Assembly: GCA_965116445.1 (NCBI GenBank)
Contig: OZ220688.1
Span: 1,054,001-1,118,000, forward strand
Origin: Multivorans sp965116445
Lineage (GTDB): Bacteria; Acidobacteriota; Thermoanaerobaculia; Multivoradales; Multivoraceae
DNA: 64,000 nt
Direction of reading: 5' to 3'
A program made the position numbers and the translations under genes. The notes under the pieces are model-generated. The model saw only the letters and a list, made by a program, of their open reading frames with translations, was not told the DNA's origin and did not search any database. This document shows, one piece after another, positions 16,882 through 25,671 of this stretch. Positions within the stretch are counted from its first letter, which is position 1. Every line of letters begins with the position of its first letter.

Positions 16882-17649
16882 GTGCCGAGTCAGGACACTT
16901 CCAAGCCATCCGTCGAACTGGCTCTCCAGAGCCGGGAGCGCCGGGCGGCCCGCCTGAACCGGCCCTGCCTCGCGGCCTCCCTGACCCTTCACATCGCGAT
17001 TCTTGGCGGGATTCTCTTCGGGCCCGGCCTGTTCGCCGAACGGACCTACCTGGAGCGCCAGACTGTCGACATCGTTCGCATGACGACGATCCGGCCGAAG
17101 CCGATTCCGGTGACCCCGCCCCCGGAAGAAGAACCGCCGCCTCCCGCCCCGGAACCGGAACCCGAGCCCGAACCACCGCCGGAAGATGTGCCGGTTCTGG
17201 TCGAGGAAGAGGCCCCGACGCCGGAGCCCGAACCCGAACCGGAGCCACCTCCTCCCCCACCGGAACCGGCGCCGGAACCGCGGCCGCAGTTGGAGCGGCC
17301 CTTCCAGCGCGCCCGGACCATCGACGATTCGCTGGCCGGCAGCGACGACGCGGAGGCGCCGGTGGTCGGCTACGACAGCGAGGACTTCACCTACGCGTAC
17401 TACACCAGGCGCCTGGTTGCTGCGATCCGGGCCCGCTGGACCAGGCCTCCGATCGAGGGCGTCGAGGCCCTCGTCCGCTTCCGGATCGCGAGTGACGGTA
17501 CGGTGAGCGAACTCGAACTGATCGCGTCCTCCGGCGTCACACGGTTCGACAATGCCGGTCTGCGCGCGATCGAGCTGGCGTCGCCGGTGCCGCCGCTGCC
17601 GCGTAGCTTCAGGAAGCCAAGCCTCGGCGTGACGATGAGGATTAGATGA
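16882..17649 (+). CDS. TonB/TolA-like energy-transducing periplasmic protein
   Basis: 255 residues from GTG 16882. One membrane anchor (about 28-50), then a Pro/Glu-rich rod (about 78-140, repeated EPEPEP and PPPP runs) and a C-terminal TonB/TolA-like domain (about 165-255) containing RRLVAAIRARWTRPP and VRFRIASDGTVSELELIASS. In this position it should play the TolA role, linking TolQR to TolB-Pal. The rod is of TonB type (Pro-rich), not the long helix of enterobacterial TolA. The stop overlaps the tolB start (ATGA). Either name is defensible. Confidence 0.85.
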   Translation: MPSQDTSKPSVELALQSRERRAARLNRPCLAASLTLHIAILGGILFGPGLFAERTYLERQTVDIVRMTTIRPKPIPVTPPPEEEPPPPAPEPEPEPEPPPEDVPVLVEEEAPTPEPEPEPEPPPPPPEPAPEPRPQLERPFQRARTIDDSLAGSDDAEAPVVGYDSEDFTYAYYTRRLVAAIRARWTRPPIEGVEALVRFRIASDGTVSELELIASSGVTRFDNAGLRAIELASPVPPLPRSFRKPSLGVTMRIR

Positions 17650-19034
17650 CGATGCACTGTTTTTCGCCGACCCGGATCGTCCGCGACGCGGTAGTGGTCC
17701 TTCTCCTCTGCGGGGCGCCGCTCTTGGGTGCGCAGGAAGACCCTGATGAACCGCTTCCCGCCGAGCAACTGCCCTCCGACGTCGAAGTCGTGCTCGACCG
17801 CGACGTGGCCACTCGGCTCAATCTCGCCGTACCGCGCTCCGGTCGGCCGCCGGAAGCCGGACCGGAGTTCCTCGATGCGATGAACGAGGTGGAACAGACT
17901 CTCCGGGAGGATCTGGTGTTCACCCAGCTCTTCGACGTCCAGGGTCCGGAGGTGTTGTCGGCGGTGCGTCTGACCGGCGAGCGCGCGGAGGACCTCGAGC
18001 AGTACCGCGCCTACGGCAACGAGGTGGCGCTCCTCACCGAGTTCAAGCTCGACGGCGATGAGTTGATTCTCGAGGGACGGGTGTACGACCTGGCCAGCGG
18101 CCAGTTCATTCTGGGGAAGCGGTTCAACGGGGGAATCGACCTTGCACGCCGCTTCGCCCACGCGATGTCCGACGAGGTCGTTCTCTACTTCACCGGCCGC
18201 CGCGGCATCGCGATGACTGCGATCGCGTTCGTTTCCGACCGGGAGTCCCAGGGGAGCAAGGAGATCTTCCTGATGGACTACGACGGTCATGCGCAGCGCC
18301 GGATCACCGGGCACATCTCGACCAGCCTGTCGCCGGTCTGGGCTCGGGACGGCAGTGGACTCGTGTATCTCTCCTACTTCGAGGGACGGCCCGGCGTGTA
18401 CTGGGCCGACCTCGTTACTGGCAGGAAGACCGCCATCATCGCTGAAGAGCAGCCCGCCTATTCCCCCAGCGTGTGTCCGGACGGCGAATCGGTCCTTTTT
18501 GCCCGCCCCCTCCGCACGAACCGCCAGAACATTGAGATCTTCGTGGTCTCCCGCAGTGGAGGCTCTCCCCGGCAACTCACCCGCTCGAGCCGGATCGACA
18601 CGAACCCTGAGTGCTCGCCCGACGGCGCACGCATCGTGTTCACGTCAAGCCGCTCCGGTACCCCCCAAATCTACGTGATGGGCATCGACGGCACCGACCT
18701 GCAACGGGTGACGTTCGAGGGCCGCTACAACACGCTCGCATCCTGGCACCCGGACGGCAGTCGCCTGGTCTACTCCCGCCGCGCCGACCGCGGCGACCGT
18801 CACGACATCGCGGTCGTCGACCTGGTGACCGGCCAGGATCAACTTCTGACGACGGGACCGGGGAGTCACGAGAACCCGTCCTTCTCCCCCAACGGCGAGT
18901 GGATCGCGTTCGACACTCGGCGCCCTGGAGGTCGCCGCCACATCTACATCATGAGCCAGGACGGCAGGTACACGCGTCAGGTCACCTCGCGGGGCAACAA
19001 CTCGCACCCGTCCTGGTCGGGCTATTTCGACTGA
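17646..19034 (+). CDS. tolB: TolB, periplasmic beta-propeller of the Tol-Pal system
   Basis: 462 residues from ATG 17646, overlapping the previous stop. A signal peptide (about 1-29, ending LLGAQ) is followed by the TolB N-terminal alpha/beta domain (about 40-170) and a WD40-like propeller (about 185-460). The propeller is built from repeats of the form GxxxI.FTS.RSG..QIYVM..DG, with SPDG/SPNG turns. It binds Pal and outer-membrane proteins. The length is normal for TolB. Confidence 0.95.
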   Translation: MTMHCFSPTRIVRDAVVVLLLCGAPLLGAQEDPDEPLPAEQLPSDVEVVLDRDVATRLNLAVPRSGRPPEAGPEFLDAMNEVEQTLREDLVFTQLFDVQGPEVLSAVRLTGERAEDLEQYRAYGNEVALLTEFKLDGDELILEGRVYDLASGQFILGKRFNGGIDLARRFAHAMSDEVVLYFTGRRGIAMTAIAFVSDRESQGSKEIFLMDYDGHAQRRITGHISTSLSPVWARDGSGLVYLSYFEGRPGVYWADLVTGRKTAIIAEEQPAYSPSVCPDGESVLFARPLRTNRQNIEIFVVSRSGGSPRQLTRSSRIDTNPECSPDGARIVFTSSRSGTPQIYVMGIDGTDLQRVTFEGRYNTLASWHPDGSRLVYSRRADRGDRHDIAVVDLVTGQDQLLTTGPGSHENPSFSPNGEWIAFDTRRPGGRRHIYIMSQDGRYTRQVTSRGNNSHPSWSGYFD

Positions 19035-19063
19035 TTTCAAGTTCCCCCGGCCGAAGCGACAGG

Positions 19064-19092
19064 TTGCCGCAACCGCGCCGCTTTGGTACTGT
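19064..19092 (+). promoter_or_regulatory. Possible sigma-70-type promoter of pal
   Basis: TTGCCG (19064-19069), 17-bp spacer, TACTGT (19087-19092), in the 108-bp gap between tolB and pal. Both hexamers match 4 of 6 consensus bases. It would let pal and cpoB be made in excess of the Tol motor. Confidence 0.35.
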
Positions 19093-19142
19093 TTCCCCGC
19101 TCTCAACCAACCAAGGTTTCAGGTTCGAGGAGAAGTCCCGGT

Positions 19143-19721
19143 ATGTTGGCCAGAAGGTTCCCCGCATTCATCCTCCCGGCTCTTGTGCTGCTGGCCGTTG
19201 GCGCCTGCAAGAAGGCAGAGCCCGAGCCCCCGGCGCCACCGCCTCCGCCGCCCCCGGTCGAGGAGCCCCCACCGCCGGAACCGGTCCCTCCGCCGCCGGC
19301 GCCGCCGGTCGAGCCGAAGTACGAGTCTCCGTGGTCCGAGGACATCATGGAGGCCAACAGGCAGGTCCATGAGAAGGGCCTTCTCGGTGACGTCTACTTC
19401 GAGTTCGACCAGGCGACTCTCACCGAGATGACGCGCTCCCAGCTCAGCAAGAACGCGGACTTCCTCAAGACCAGGGACGGCGAGAACCTCGTGATCACGA
19501 TCGAGGGCCACTGCGACGAGCGGGGCACGAACGACTACAACCTCGCACTTGGCGACCGCCGGTCGAACGCGGCGCGGGACTACCTTCTGTCCCTGGGCGT
19601 TTCCGGGGATCGTCTCAAGACGATCAGCTACGGCGAGGAGCGCCCGCAGTGCGAGGAGACGAACGAGGACTGTTGGCAACTGAACCGTCGCGCCTACTTC
19701 CGGGTCACCGACTTCAGCTGA
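19143..19721 (+). CDS. pal: Pal, peptidoglycan-associated lipoprotein
   Basis: 192 residues from ATG 19143, with GAGGAG upstream. Lipobox LAVGAC, with the lipidated residue at Cys22. A Pro-rich linker (about 28-62) is followed by an OmpA-like domain (about 85-190) with the peptidoglycan-binding signature GHCDERGTNDYNLALGDRRS. Pal anchors the outer membrane to peptidoglycan and binds TolB. The Pro-rich linker is longer than in E. coli Pal. Confidence 0.95.
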   Translation: MLARRFPAFILPALVLLAVGACKKAEPEPPAPPPPPPPVEEPPPPEPVPPPPAPPVEPKYESPWSEDIMEANRQVHEKGLLGDVYFEFDQATLTEMTRSQLSKNADFLKTRDGENLVITIEGHCDERGTNDYNLALGDRRSNAARDYLLSLGVSGDRLKTISYGEERPQCEETNEDCWQLNRRAYFRVTDFS

Positions 19722-19804
19722 CTCAGCGCGGCGTGCTCCAGGCACTGGCTGGTCCTCTCGCACACGCCGCGAACCCTCATTGCCGATAGCCGCGGGTTCT
19801 GAGC

Positions 19805-20656
19805 ATGCGGCTGCCGGAATCTCGGACCTCCTGCTACCCCACCCGGTTGCTGCTGGTCGCCGGGTCGGTGGTCGTCTTGCTCGTGGCGGCCTGCGCCTCC
19901 TCGTCCACGCAACTGGCCGACCTGGAGACCGGTCTCGCCGCAGTGGAACGGCGGCTGGACGAACTTCGATCCCAGACGCCCACGCGACAGGACCTGGCTA
20001 CGGTGGTTCAGGCGCTCGAGAATCAAGTCGACAGCGAAGTCACCGCGAACGCCGATCTGAAAGAGGACCTGCGCCAGATCCTCTCTGACCTCGAGGCGCT
20101 ACGAAACCTCGTTCAGGAGCAGCGTCAGATTCTCAACGCGACGGTGGACCGCCTTGAGCAGACCGGAACGGACGTGGCCCTGATCCAGGGTCGCCTCGAA
20201 CGCCAGGAGGCGTACCTTTCGGCTCTCGATCAGTTGCAGGAAACCAGCCGCGCGGCGCCCGCGGTTGAGGCCGTCGACCCCAAGGTTCTCTACAACGCCG
20301 CCTACCAGGACTATTCCGAGGGATGGTACGAGCGCGCGATCACCGGCTTTCGTCAATATCTGGATACGTTTCCGGACGGCGCCGACGCGGACAGTGCGCA
20401 GTACTGGCTCGGAGAGTCCCACCTCGGCCGTGGGCAGTACCGCGCGGCGATCGAGGAACTCGGTCTGGTTCGACAGGACTACCCGGAGAGCGACAAGGTC
20501 CCGAGCGCCATGCTCAAGGTCGGGGTCGCTCTGAACGAGTTGGGCGACCGCGAACTCGCGATTGAGATGTTCCTCCGAGTTCGAAGCAGCTACCCTGATA
20601 CCGATGAGGCGATCCTGGCGCTCCAGCAACTCGACAACCTGGGCGCCGAGCAGTAA
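19805..20656 (+). CDS. cpoB: CpoB/YbgF-type Tol-Pal accessory protein, here a predicted lipoprotein
   Basis: 283 residues from ATG 19805. Lipobox VAAC, with Cys30 as the lipidation site. A coiled-coil region (about 38-150) is rich in heptads such as LADLETGLAAVERRLDEL. Three tetratricopeptide repeats follow (about 165-280: YNAAYQDYSEGWYERAI, AQYWLGESHLGRGQYRAAI, PSAMLKVGVALNELGDRELA). The family links peptidoglycan synthesis to Tol-driven constriction. The enterobacterial protein is soluble periplasmic, so the lipobox is a difference. It is the last gene of the Tol-Pal locus. Confidence 0.9.
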   Translation: MRLPESRTSCYPTRLLLVAGSVVVLLVAACASSSTQLADLETGLAAVERRLDELRSQTPTRQDLATVVQALENQVDSEVTANADLKEDLRQILSDLEALRNLVQEQRQILNATVDRLEQTGTDVALIQGRLERQEAYLSALDQLQETSRAAPAVEAVDPKVLYNAAYQDYSEGWYERAITGFRQYLDTFPDGADADSAQYWLGESHLGRGQYRAAIEELGLVRQDYPESDKVPSAMLKVGVALNELGDRELAIEMFLRVRSSYPDTDEAILALQQLDNLGAEQ

Positions 20657-20725
20657 ACTGCGCCGCCGGTGGCTCGGCCGCCCGGTCCGAATGAGACGTA
20701 CACCCGGAAGGTGAGAGAAGGCGAT

Positions 20726-21019
20726 ATGGCGAACAGCAAGCAGGCAGAGAAGCGCATCCGGCAGTCACGAGTCCGAAGAGACCGCAACCGTGCCGCGCTC
20801 TCGAAGCTCCGTACTTCGGTCAAAGCCCTGCGCACAGCCGCTGACACCGATGTCGAGCGTGCCCGGGAGTTGCTTCCCGGGACATTGAGCCTGATCGACG
20901 TCACGGCCCGCAAGGGCGCTATCCATGCAAACGCGGCGGCCCGCCGGAAGTCGAGACTTGCCCGGCTCGTGAATCGTCGCGCCGAGGCCGCATCCGCGTC
21001 GGGAGCCGCGGCCGAGTGA
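20726..21019 (+). CDS. rpsT: Small ribosomal subunit protein bS20
   Basis: 97 residues from ATG 20726, with GAGAAGG upstream. It begins MANSKQAEKRIRQS, the standard bS20 N-terminus, and keeps the conserved RKGAIHANAAARRKSRLARL segment near residue 70. It binds 16S rRNA early in 30S assembly. The Ala-rich tail is not conserved. It stands 69 bp after cpoB and is convergent with lptE; no hairpin plus T-run terminator is seen between them. Confidence 0.96.
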   Translation: MANSKQAEKRIRQSRVRRDRNRAALSKLRTSVKALRTAADTDVERARELLPGTLSLIDVTARKGAIHANAAARRKSRLARLVNRRAEAASASGAAAE

Positions 21020-21052
21020 TCCGCAGGACGTGATCTTTCGGCTGGAGCGGCG

Positions 21053-21604
21053 TCAGAAGCCTTCCAGCAGGTCGGTCACCATCGTGTCCGCGAACCGTTC
21101 CGCGCTGTCTTCGATCGCGATGTTCTCGCGGTCGAAGAAGTCAGCGTCGGCGCTCTCGACCGGGTAGCTCTCCTTGAACTGGTAGCGGTCGTTCGCCCAG
21201 ATCACCTCACCTTCTTCCTCGCCGGGTGACTTGACCGTGCGGCGGAAGGACACGTCGGCCACGATCGCCAGTTCGTACTCCTGGGCGCGACCGTCGTTCG
21301 TGAAGGTGATCGGCGCGACCCGGAAGGCCGTGACGGCGCCGCGAATCGTTGCATCGGACTCCGCTTCCGTGGAAACGAGCTCGAACCGCCGCCGGGTCAG
21401 GAGTTCGTCCGCGATTGCCTGAGTCAGGAACTGCTCGACCTCCACTCGGGAGGTCCGATTTTCGAATGGCGCCAGGAACACCTGCTGCACGTCGTCAGGA
21501 ATGTTGGACGCCTTGCCGACGAGCGCGTAGCCGCAGCTCACCAGCACCAGCACGGGCAGCAGGGTGGCCGCCTCGACAAGCCGCTTGAAACGGGCTCCCT
21601 GCAT
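21053..21604 (-). CDS. lptE: LptE-family LPS assembly lipoprotein
   Basis: 183 residues from ATG at 21604. Signal peptide with lipobox VLVSC (Cys24), followed by GYALVGKASNIP, the start typical of LptE family proteins outside Proteobacteria. The remainder is an alpha/beta fold with the conserved VFLAPFENRT segment. In the best-studied bacteria LptE plugs the LptD barrel and helps LPS insertion; lptD is not in the window. It is convergent with rpsT. The assignment rests on the N-terminal signature and domain shape. Confidence 0.82.
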   Translation of the reverse strand: MQGARFKRLVEAATLLPVLVLVSCGYALVGKASNIPDDVQQVFLAPFENRTSRVEVEQFLTQAIADELLTRRRFELVSTEAESDATIRGAVTAFRVAPITFTNDGRAQEYELAIVADVSFRRTVKSPGEEEGEVIWANDRYQFKESYPVESADADFFDRENIAIEDSAERFADTMVTDLLEGF

Positions 21605-21666
21605 GCCCGTCAGCGTAACAGTCCGAGGCGGGAGTTCCGGGGCCCGGGAGCCCTCGACAGGATGAG

Positions 21667-22194
21667 TCAGCGACTCGGATCCAGGTTCAGCGTGGCGCGC
21701 AGGGCGTCGAGAATCCCGTTCACGAAACGGCCGGACTGTTCGGAGCCGAACTTCTTGGCGAGTTCGATCGCTTCATCGATCACGACGACCGCTGGAACGT
21801 CGGACTGGAAGCGCATCTCGTAGACCGCCAGTCGCAGGACGTTGCGATCGACGACCGGCATCCGCTCCAGTCGCCAGTTGTCCGCCTGGTCGGCGACCAT
21901 GCGATCGATCGACTCCCTGTGAGCGAGACTGCCCTCAACCAGGGTGCGGGCGTAGTCCAGTGCCGACTCGGAGATCTGTTGGCTGGCGCCGGCGTCGGCG
22001 GTCTCGGCACGGAATCCGTGAATGTCGAAGGCCCTGAGCAGTAGAGCCGGTTCCGCGTCGCCCAGTTCCCGCTGATAGAGCATCTGCAGCGCCATCTCTC
22101 TCGCCTGCCGGCGCTTGCCGCCCGCTCGCCGCAGCCGATCGGGTGTCTTCGGCGGCGTGGCCTCCCCGGGTGGCGCCTCACCGGGCCTGGTCAC
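21667..22194 (-). CDS. nusB: Transcription antitermination factor NusB
   Basis: 175 residues from GTG at 22194, which overlaps the ribH stop (GTGA). The NusB all-helical fold covers about 35-170, with the family segments KRRQAREMALQMLYQREL and VVIDEAIELAKKFGSEQSG, ending FVNGILDAL. NusB binds boxA RNA with uS10 for rRNA antitermination. The N-terminal 30 residues are a Pro-rich extension of unknown role. ribH-nusB is a widespread gene pair. The frame is open further upstream through ribH, but without similarity. Confidence 0.94.
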   Translation of the reverse strand: MTRPGEAPPGEATPPKTPDRLRRAGGKRRQAREMALQMLYQRELGDAEPALLLRAFDIHGFRAETADAGASQQISESALDYARTLVEGSLAHRESIDRMVADQADNWRLERMPVVDRNVLRLAVYEMRFQSDVPAVVVIDEAIELAKKFGSEQSGRFVNGILDALRATLNLDPSR

Positions 22195-22649
22195 GACCGG
22201 AGCGATCCCAGCAGATTCGCCATCTCGAGGGCTGCCTCGGCGGCTTCCTCGCCCTTGTTCCCCGCCTTTCCTCCGGCACGCGCAGCGGCCTGCTCGGCGT
22301 CGTTGCAGGTGAGAACCCCGAAGCCCACGGGGATCGCGGTCTGCGCGGTGACCCGGGCGCATCCTGCGGCGCACTCGTTGCAGATGTAGTCGAAGTGCGG
22401 GGTCTCACCCCGAATCACGACGCCGAGCGCTATCAGTGCATCGACCCTTCCGGTGGCGGCCAGGGCGTCGAGTGCCGCGGGTATCTCCCAGGCTCCGGGA
22501 ACCCGGACAACCAGGAGATCCTCTTCCCTGACCCCGTGTTCCACCAAGAACCGTCGGGCACCCTCGAGCAGGCGCTCCACGATGCTGCCGTTGAAGCGCG
22601 CCGCGACCAGGCCGACCCTGACACCGGGCGCATCGGAGGCCGTCTTCAT
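22191..22649 (-). CDS. ribH: 6,7-dimethyl-8-ribityllumazine synthase
   Basis: 152 residues from ATG at 22649. It condenses 5-amino-6-ribitylaminouracil with 3,4-dihydroxy-2-butanone 4-phosphate, the penultimate step of riboflavin synthesis. Family motifs: ARFNGSIVERLLEGA, RVPGAWEIPAAL (phosphate and substrate loop), GVVIRGETPHFDYICNE (catalytic His) and PVGFGVLTCNDAEQA. No other riboflavin gene is in the window. It is the first gene of a two-gene unit with nusB. Confidence 0.96.
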   Translation of the reverse strand: MKTASDAPGVRVGLVAARFNGSIVERLLEGARRFLVEHGVREEDLLVVRVPGAWEIPAALDALAATGRVDALIALGVVIRGETPHFDYICNECAAGCARVTAQTAIPVGFGVLTCNDAEQAAARAGGKAGNKGEEAAEAALEMANLLGSLRS

Positions 22650-22703
22650 TTCGGGGCAGGCGGCGGACCGGTTGCTACAGGGCTAGAGGAATCGTCAAAT
22701 GGT

Positions 22704-22776
22704 CGGGACGGCGAGATTCGAACTCGCGACCCCCTGAACCCCATTCAGGTACGCTACCAGACTGCGCCACGTCCCG
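22704..22776 (-). tRNA. tRNA-Pro (anticodon GGG)
   Basis: A cloverleaf can be drawn on the minus strand: acceptor CGGGACG/CGTCCCG, D arm GCGC/GCGT, anticodon stem CCTGA/TCAGG with loop ATGGGGT (anticodon GGG), and T arm GCGAG-TTCGAAT-CTCGC. The 3' CCA is not encoded. Confidence 0.96.
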
Positions 22777-22786
22777 ACCGAGCGGC

Positions 22787-22815
22787 ATTCTCTACGCAAT
22801 CGTCGCGCTTGGCAA
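22787..22815 (-). promoter_or_regulatory. Likely promoter of tRNA-Pro
   Basis: Read on the minus strand: TTGCCA (22815-22810), 17-bp spacer, GAGAAT (22792-22787), 10 bp before the tRNA 5' end. The spacing is ideal and the position fits a tRNA promoter. Confidence 0.45.
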
Positions 22816-22838
22816 CAACGCACCGCAGTGGCGACGGG

Positions 22839-23450
22839 TCAGTCGTCCTCGACGCCTGTCTCCGGCTTGAGTTCCGCCGCAAGCTGGCGCGCCTGCGAGA
22901 CGAGCGACGCTACCCCGCCCTCGAGCCTCTCGACTCGTCGAGTCAAGGCTCCCAGTTCGCCTGCACCGGAGGCGTCCGCGCCATCGGCCGGACGATCGAG
23001 CTCGTCCACCGTCACCGCAGCCTCCATACCCACCGCTTCCGTCTCCGAGTCGCCGCCCTGCCCTTCTTCCGGAGGCAACCCGTTCTCCGTGGACAGCTCG
23101 TTCTCGCTCTCGCTCTCGACCTCACTGGCGGGCTCCTCGGTGACGACCAGGGGCTGCCCGCGGACACCGCCTTCCTCGAGTTCGGCGACGAGCTTCTTCT
23201 TCGCGCTGGCAATGGTGAAACCCTCGTCGTACAGGAGTTCCTTGATCCGGCGAATGGTCTCCAGATCCTCGGCGTCGTAGTCCCGACGGCCGCCCGCTCC
23301 CTTCGAGGCCAGGGCCGGAAACTCCGTTTGCCAATACCGCAGGACGTAGGGCTGGATGTCCAGCACCTTGCATACGTCGGCGATCTTGTACTGCTGCTTG
23401 GAGGGAATGACCGGTCTCCCGCCTGGTCCGCAGGTAGCTTCCGGGCCCAA
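22839..23450 (-). CDS. MerR-family transcriptional regulator
   Basis: 203 residues if TTG at 23450 is used; no ATG or GTG lies near the domain start, so the true start is uncertain. The winged-helix MerR DNA-binding domain (about 17-90) shows YKIADVCKVLDIQPYVLRYW and the RDYDAEDLETIRRIKELLYD motif. Next comes an acidic linker (Glu/Ser-rich, about 95-160) and a short coiled coil. No metal-binding cysteines follow. MerR proteins of this kind, with the VLRYWE/Q motif, often lie beside tRNA-Pro and ihfA in other bacteria; the tRNA-Pro neighbour fits. The effector is unknown. Confidence 0.82.
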   Translation of the reverse strand: MGPEATCGPGGRPVIPSKQQYKIADVCKVLDIQPYVLRYWQTEFPALASKGAGGRRDYDAEDLETIRRIKELLYDEGFTIASAKKKLVAELEEGGVRGQPLVVTEEPASEVESESENELSTENGLPPEEGQGGDSETEAVGMEAAVTVDELDRPADGADASGAGELGALTRRVERLEGGVASLVSQARQLAAELKPETGVEDD

Positions 23451-23547
23451 CCAGGTACGTTGGCCACCCGGTCTACTGAAGTCAGGGAAACGAAATGAAG
23501 ACTATACGAAACCCTGAACAACCGGCTTCTCTGCTTCCGTCAGCACC

Positions 23548-24870
23548 TCAGCCGGACGTCGGCTCGGTCTCTCCGCGTCGTTCCCTGACCACGAGGCGCA
23601 GTGGAACTCCCGGGAGATCGAACGCTCTTCGAAGCTGGTTCTCAAGGTACTTGCGGTATGTATCTCCTCGCTTCAAGCGCCGGTTCGCGAACAGAAGAAA
23701 CGTCGGGGGCGTTCCCCGTACCTGGGCTGCGTAGAAGAACCTCCACGGTCGGCCCCGCTCCGCGGGCGGCTGGTGGCGGGCCACGATCCGGTGGGTCACC
23801 CGGTTGAGTTCGGACGTACTCACCCGCAGCCCGTGGCGCTCCCGGACCCGGTCGAGAGCAGGGAGGACGCCGCCCATGCCGCGTCCCGTCAGGGCGGAGA
23901 CGTTGACGCGAGAGGGCCTGGCGAAGACCTCGGCCAGGCGTTCCCAACCCGCTTCGAGCCGTTCCCGACCCTCCGTATCCAGAAGATCCCATTTGTTGCA
24001 AGCGATGACGGCCGAGCGTCCCGCCTGCCAGGCTGCATCGGCAATGCCCAGATCACCGGCCGTGATCCCCTGGCTCGCGTCGACCACGAGGACGACCAGT
24101 TCCGCCCGCTCGATCTGTCTCCGGGCGAGCATCACCGCCAGTTCTTCCGGTGCGTCCTGGACTTGAGAACGGCGCCGGATGCCGGCCGTGTCGACGAGCA
24201 GATAGTCCGGTCCGTCCGCGCGCTGCAGGAGGCTGTCGATCGGATCCCTTGTCGTGCCGGCGGTGGGTGAGACGAGCGTTCGCTCGCTTCCCAGCAGCCG
24301 GTTGATCACCGAGGACTTGCCGACATTCGGCCGACCGACGACCGCGACACCGGATGCCTCGGGCTCGAATGCCGGCCCCGCGGGGGGGAGATGGGCGGCC
24401 AGCTCTTCGTGCAGGTCTCCGAGACCGGCCCCGTGTTCCGCGGACACGAGTACGAGTCCCTCGGCGCCCAGAGCGTAGAACTCCTGGTAACCCTCCTGGG
24501 CGGCCTTGGTGTCCGCCTTGTTGACCACGACGACGATCGGCAGGCCATGGCCGCGCAGGCGGTCCATGACCTGCTCGTCGCCCGCGGCCAACCCCTCCCT
24601 TCCGTCGACGACGAGCAACAACGCGTCACTCTCTTCGATCGCGAACTCGACCTGGGCGTTCAATCCCAGGGGGTCGTCGCCCGGCACCAGTCCCCCGGTG
24701 TCGATCAACTCGACGAAGCCACGCCCCTCCAGGTCGAAGCGGCCGACGAGACGGTCCCGCGTCACGCCTGGCGTTCCGTGGACGATCGCCTGCCGGCGAC
24801 CGATCAACCGGTTGAAGAGGGTCGACTTGCCGACGTTGGGGCGACCGACTATCGCGACCGCGGCTGGCAC
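23548..24870 (-). CDS. der: GTPase Der (EngA), ribosome assembly
   Basis: 440 residues from ATG at 24870. Tandem GTPase domains: G1 of domain 1 is GRPNVGKSTLFNRL near the N-terminus, with DTGG and NKAD motifs; G1 of domain 2 is GRPNVGKSSVINRLL near residue 180, with DTAGIRR and NKWD. A C-terminal KH-like domain (about 355-440) follows. Der is required for 50S subunit maturation. The length is normal for the family. The lipoprotein gene upstream ends 4 bp before its start, so they are probably cotranscribed. Confidence 0.96.
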   Translation of the reverse strand: MPAAVAIVGRPNVGKSTLFNRLIGRRQAIVHGTPGVTRDRLVGRFDLEGRGFVELIDTGGLVPGDDPLGLNAQVEFAIEESDALLLVVDGREGLAAGDEQVMDRLRGHGLPIVVVVNKADTKAAQEGYQEFYALGAEGLVLVSAEHGAGLGDLHEELAAHLPPAGPAFEPEASGVAVVGRPNVGKSSVINRLLGSERTLVSPTAGTTRDPIDSLLQRADGPDYLLVDTAGIRRRSQVQDAPEELAVMLARRQIERAELVVLVVDASQGITAGDLGIADAAWQAGRSAVIACNKWDLLDTEGRERLEAGWERLAEVFARPSRVNVSALTGRGMGGVLPALDRVRERHGLRVSTSELNRVTHRIVARHQPPAERGRPWRFFYAAQVRGTPPTFLLFANRRLKRGDTYRKYLENQLRRAFDLPGVPLRLVVRERRGETEPTSG

Positions 24871-24874
24871 GAAA

Positions 24875-25399
24875 TCAGGACTCGAACTGATACTCGATCC
24901 GGCGGTCGATCACCTTCCAGCCCTCGTCGCGCCGCTTGAACTGGTAACGCACTCGGTAACGATCGGTAGCCGACGAGAGTATCTGCTCGGTGCCGCTGGC
25001 CAGGGACTGAATGTCCCAGACCTCGAGAGTCGTGACTGCCGCGTTGGAGTAGCGCCAAACGTCGACCCGCTCGATCTCGAAGCTCTGGAGGCTTGGCCGC
25101 AGGGTGCGGCTCTCTCCCGTCTCCAGCTCGTAAACACGCCTTCGGACCGTCTCGACCTCCTTCGGAACGGCTCCGGAGGCCAGGCCCTCGAAGTCTCCCT
25201 CCGCGTAGGCGGCGCCCAGCTTCGGCAGGTAATCCGTGAGAACGGCCTCGATTGCCAGCCGATCCTCTTCGCTCGCTCCGTCCGGCCCGGACTCGCCGCA
25301 GGCGGCCAGGCCCGCGACACAGGAGATGGCGAGCAGCGATCGGAGCGCCGCGCCCGCAGTTCCGCCAGCCAGAGCACGGCGGTGAGGTGATCTGCTCAT
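24875..25399 (-). CDS. Predicted lipoprotein of unknown function
   Basis: 174 residues from ATG at 25399. Signal peptide with a lipobox-like GLAAC (Cys34). The mature part is one small alpha/beta domain, with a C-terminal half rich in beta strands (WRYSNAAVTTLEVWDIQSL, TDRYRVRYQFKRRDEGWKVI). This end resembles the Tim44/ARC6-IMS or NTF2-like fold, in which a cone-shaped sheet closes over a helix. That similarity is judged by eye. It is encoded 4 bp upstream of der on the same strand. I do not recognise a specific family or function. Confidence 0.65.
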   Translation of the reverse strand: MSRSPHRRALAGGTAGAALRSLLAISCVAGLAACGESGPDGASEEDRLAIEAVLTDYLPKLGAAYAEGDFEGLASGAVPKEVETVRRRVYELETGESRTLRPSLQSFEIERVDVWRYSNAAVTTLEVWDIQSLASGTEQILSSATDRYRVRYQFKRRDEGWKVIDRRIEYQFES

Positions 25400-25507
25400 G
25401 AAGCGAGCCTAGCAGCTAGCAGGCCCTCCGCCGGCAGGCCGAATATGCGGATACAATCCCGCCTCGGCCTGTTGGCGGTCGCGAGAGCGACGGAGCTCAG
25501 GGCCGTT

Positions 25508-25594
25508 GCGAAAGTGGCGGAATTGGTAGACGCGCAAGATTCAGGTTCTTGTGGTAGCAATACCGTGGGGGTTCGAGTCCCCCCTTTCGCACCA
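25508..25594 (+). tRNA. tRNA-Leu (anticodon CAG)
   Basis: Class II tRNA: acceptor GCGAAAG/CTTTCGC, anticodon stem CAAGA/TCTTG with loop TTCAGGT (anticodon CAG), long variable arm, T arm GGGGG-TTCGAGT-CCCCC, discriminator A, and an encoded CCA (25592-25594). A -10-like TACAAT (25452-25457) lies 50 bp upstream, without a clear -35. Confidence 0.96.
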
Positions 25595-25671
25595 TCCGGG
25601 TTCAGATCGATGCGTTCGATGACCCGCGCGCGGAGCCGTTTCCAGTCGGCGCGGATCGCACCGCTCGGGCG

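Noticed and set aside
17110..17290. Pro/Glu-coding repetitive stretch in the TonB/TolA-like gene as a mobile repeat
   Set aside because: It is ordinary codon-level low complexity of a periplasmic Pro-rich rod, also seen in pal, with no hairpin or dispersed copies.
24875..25399. Tim44-type translocase component
   Set aside because: The lipobox and small size make a Tim44 role unlikely; the fold resemblance is only by eye, so it is listed as an unknown lipoprotein.
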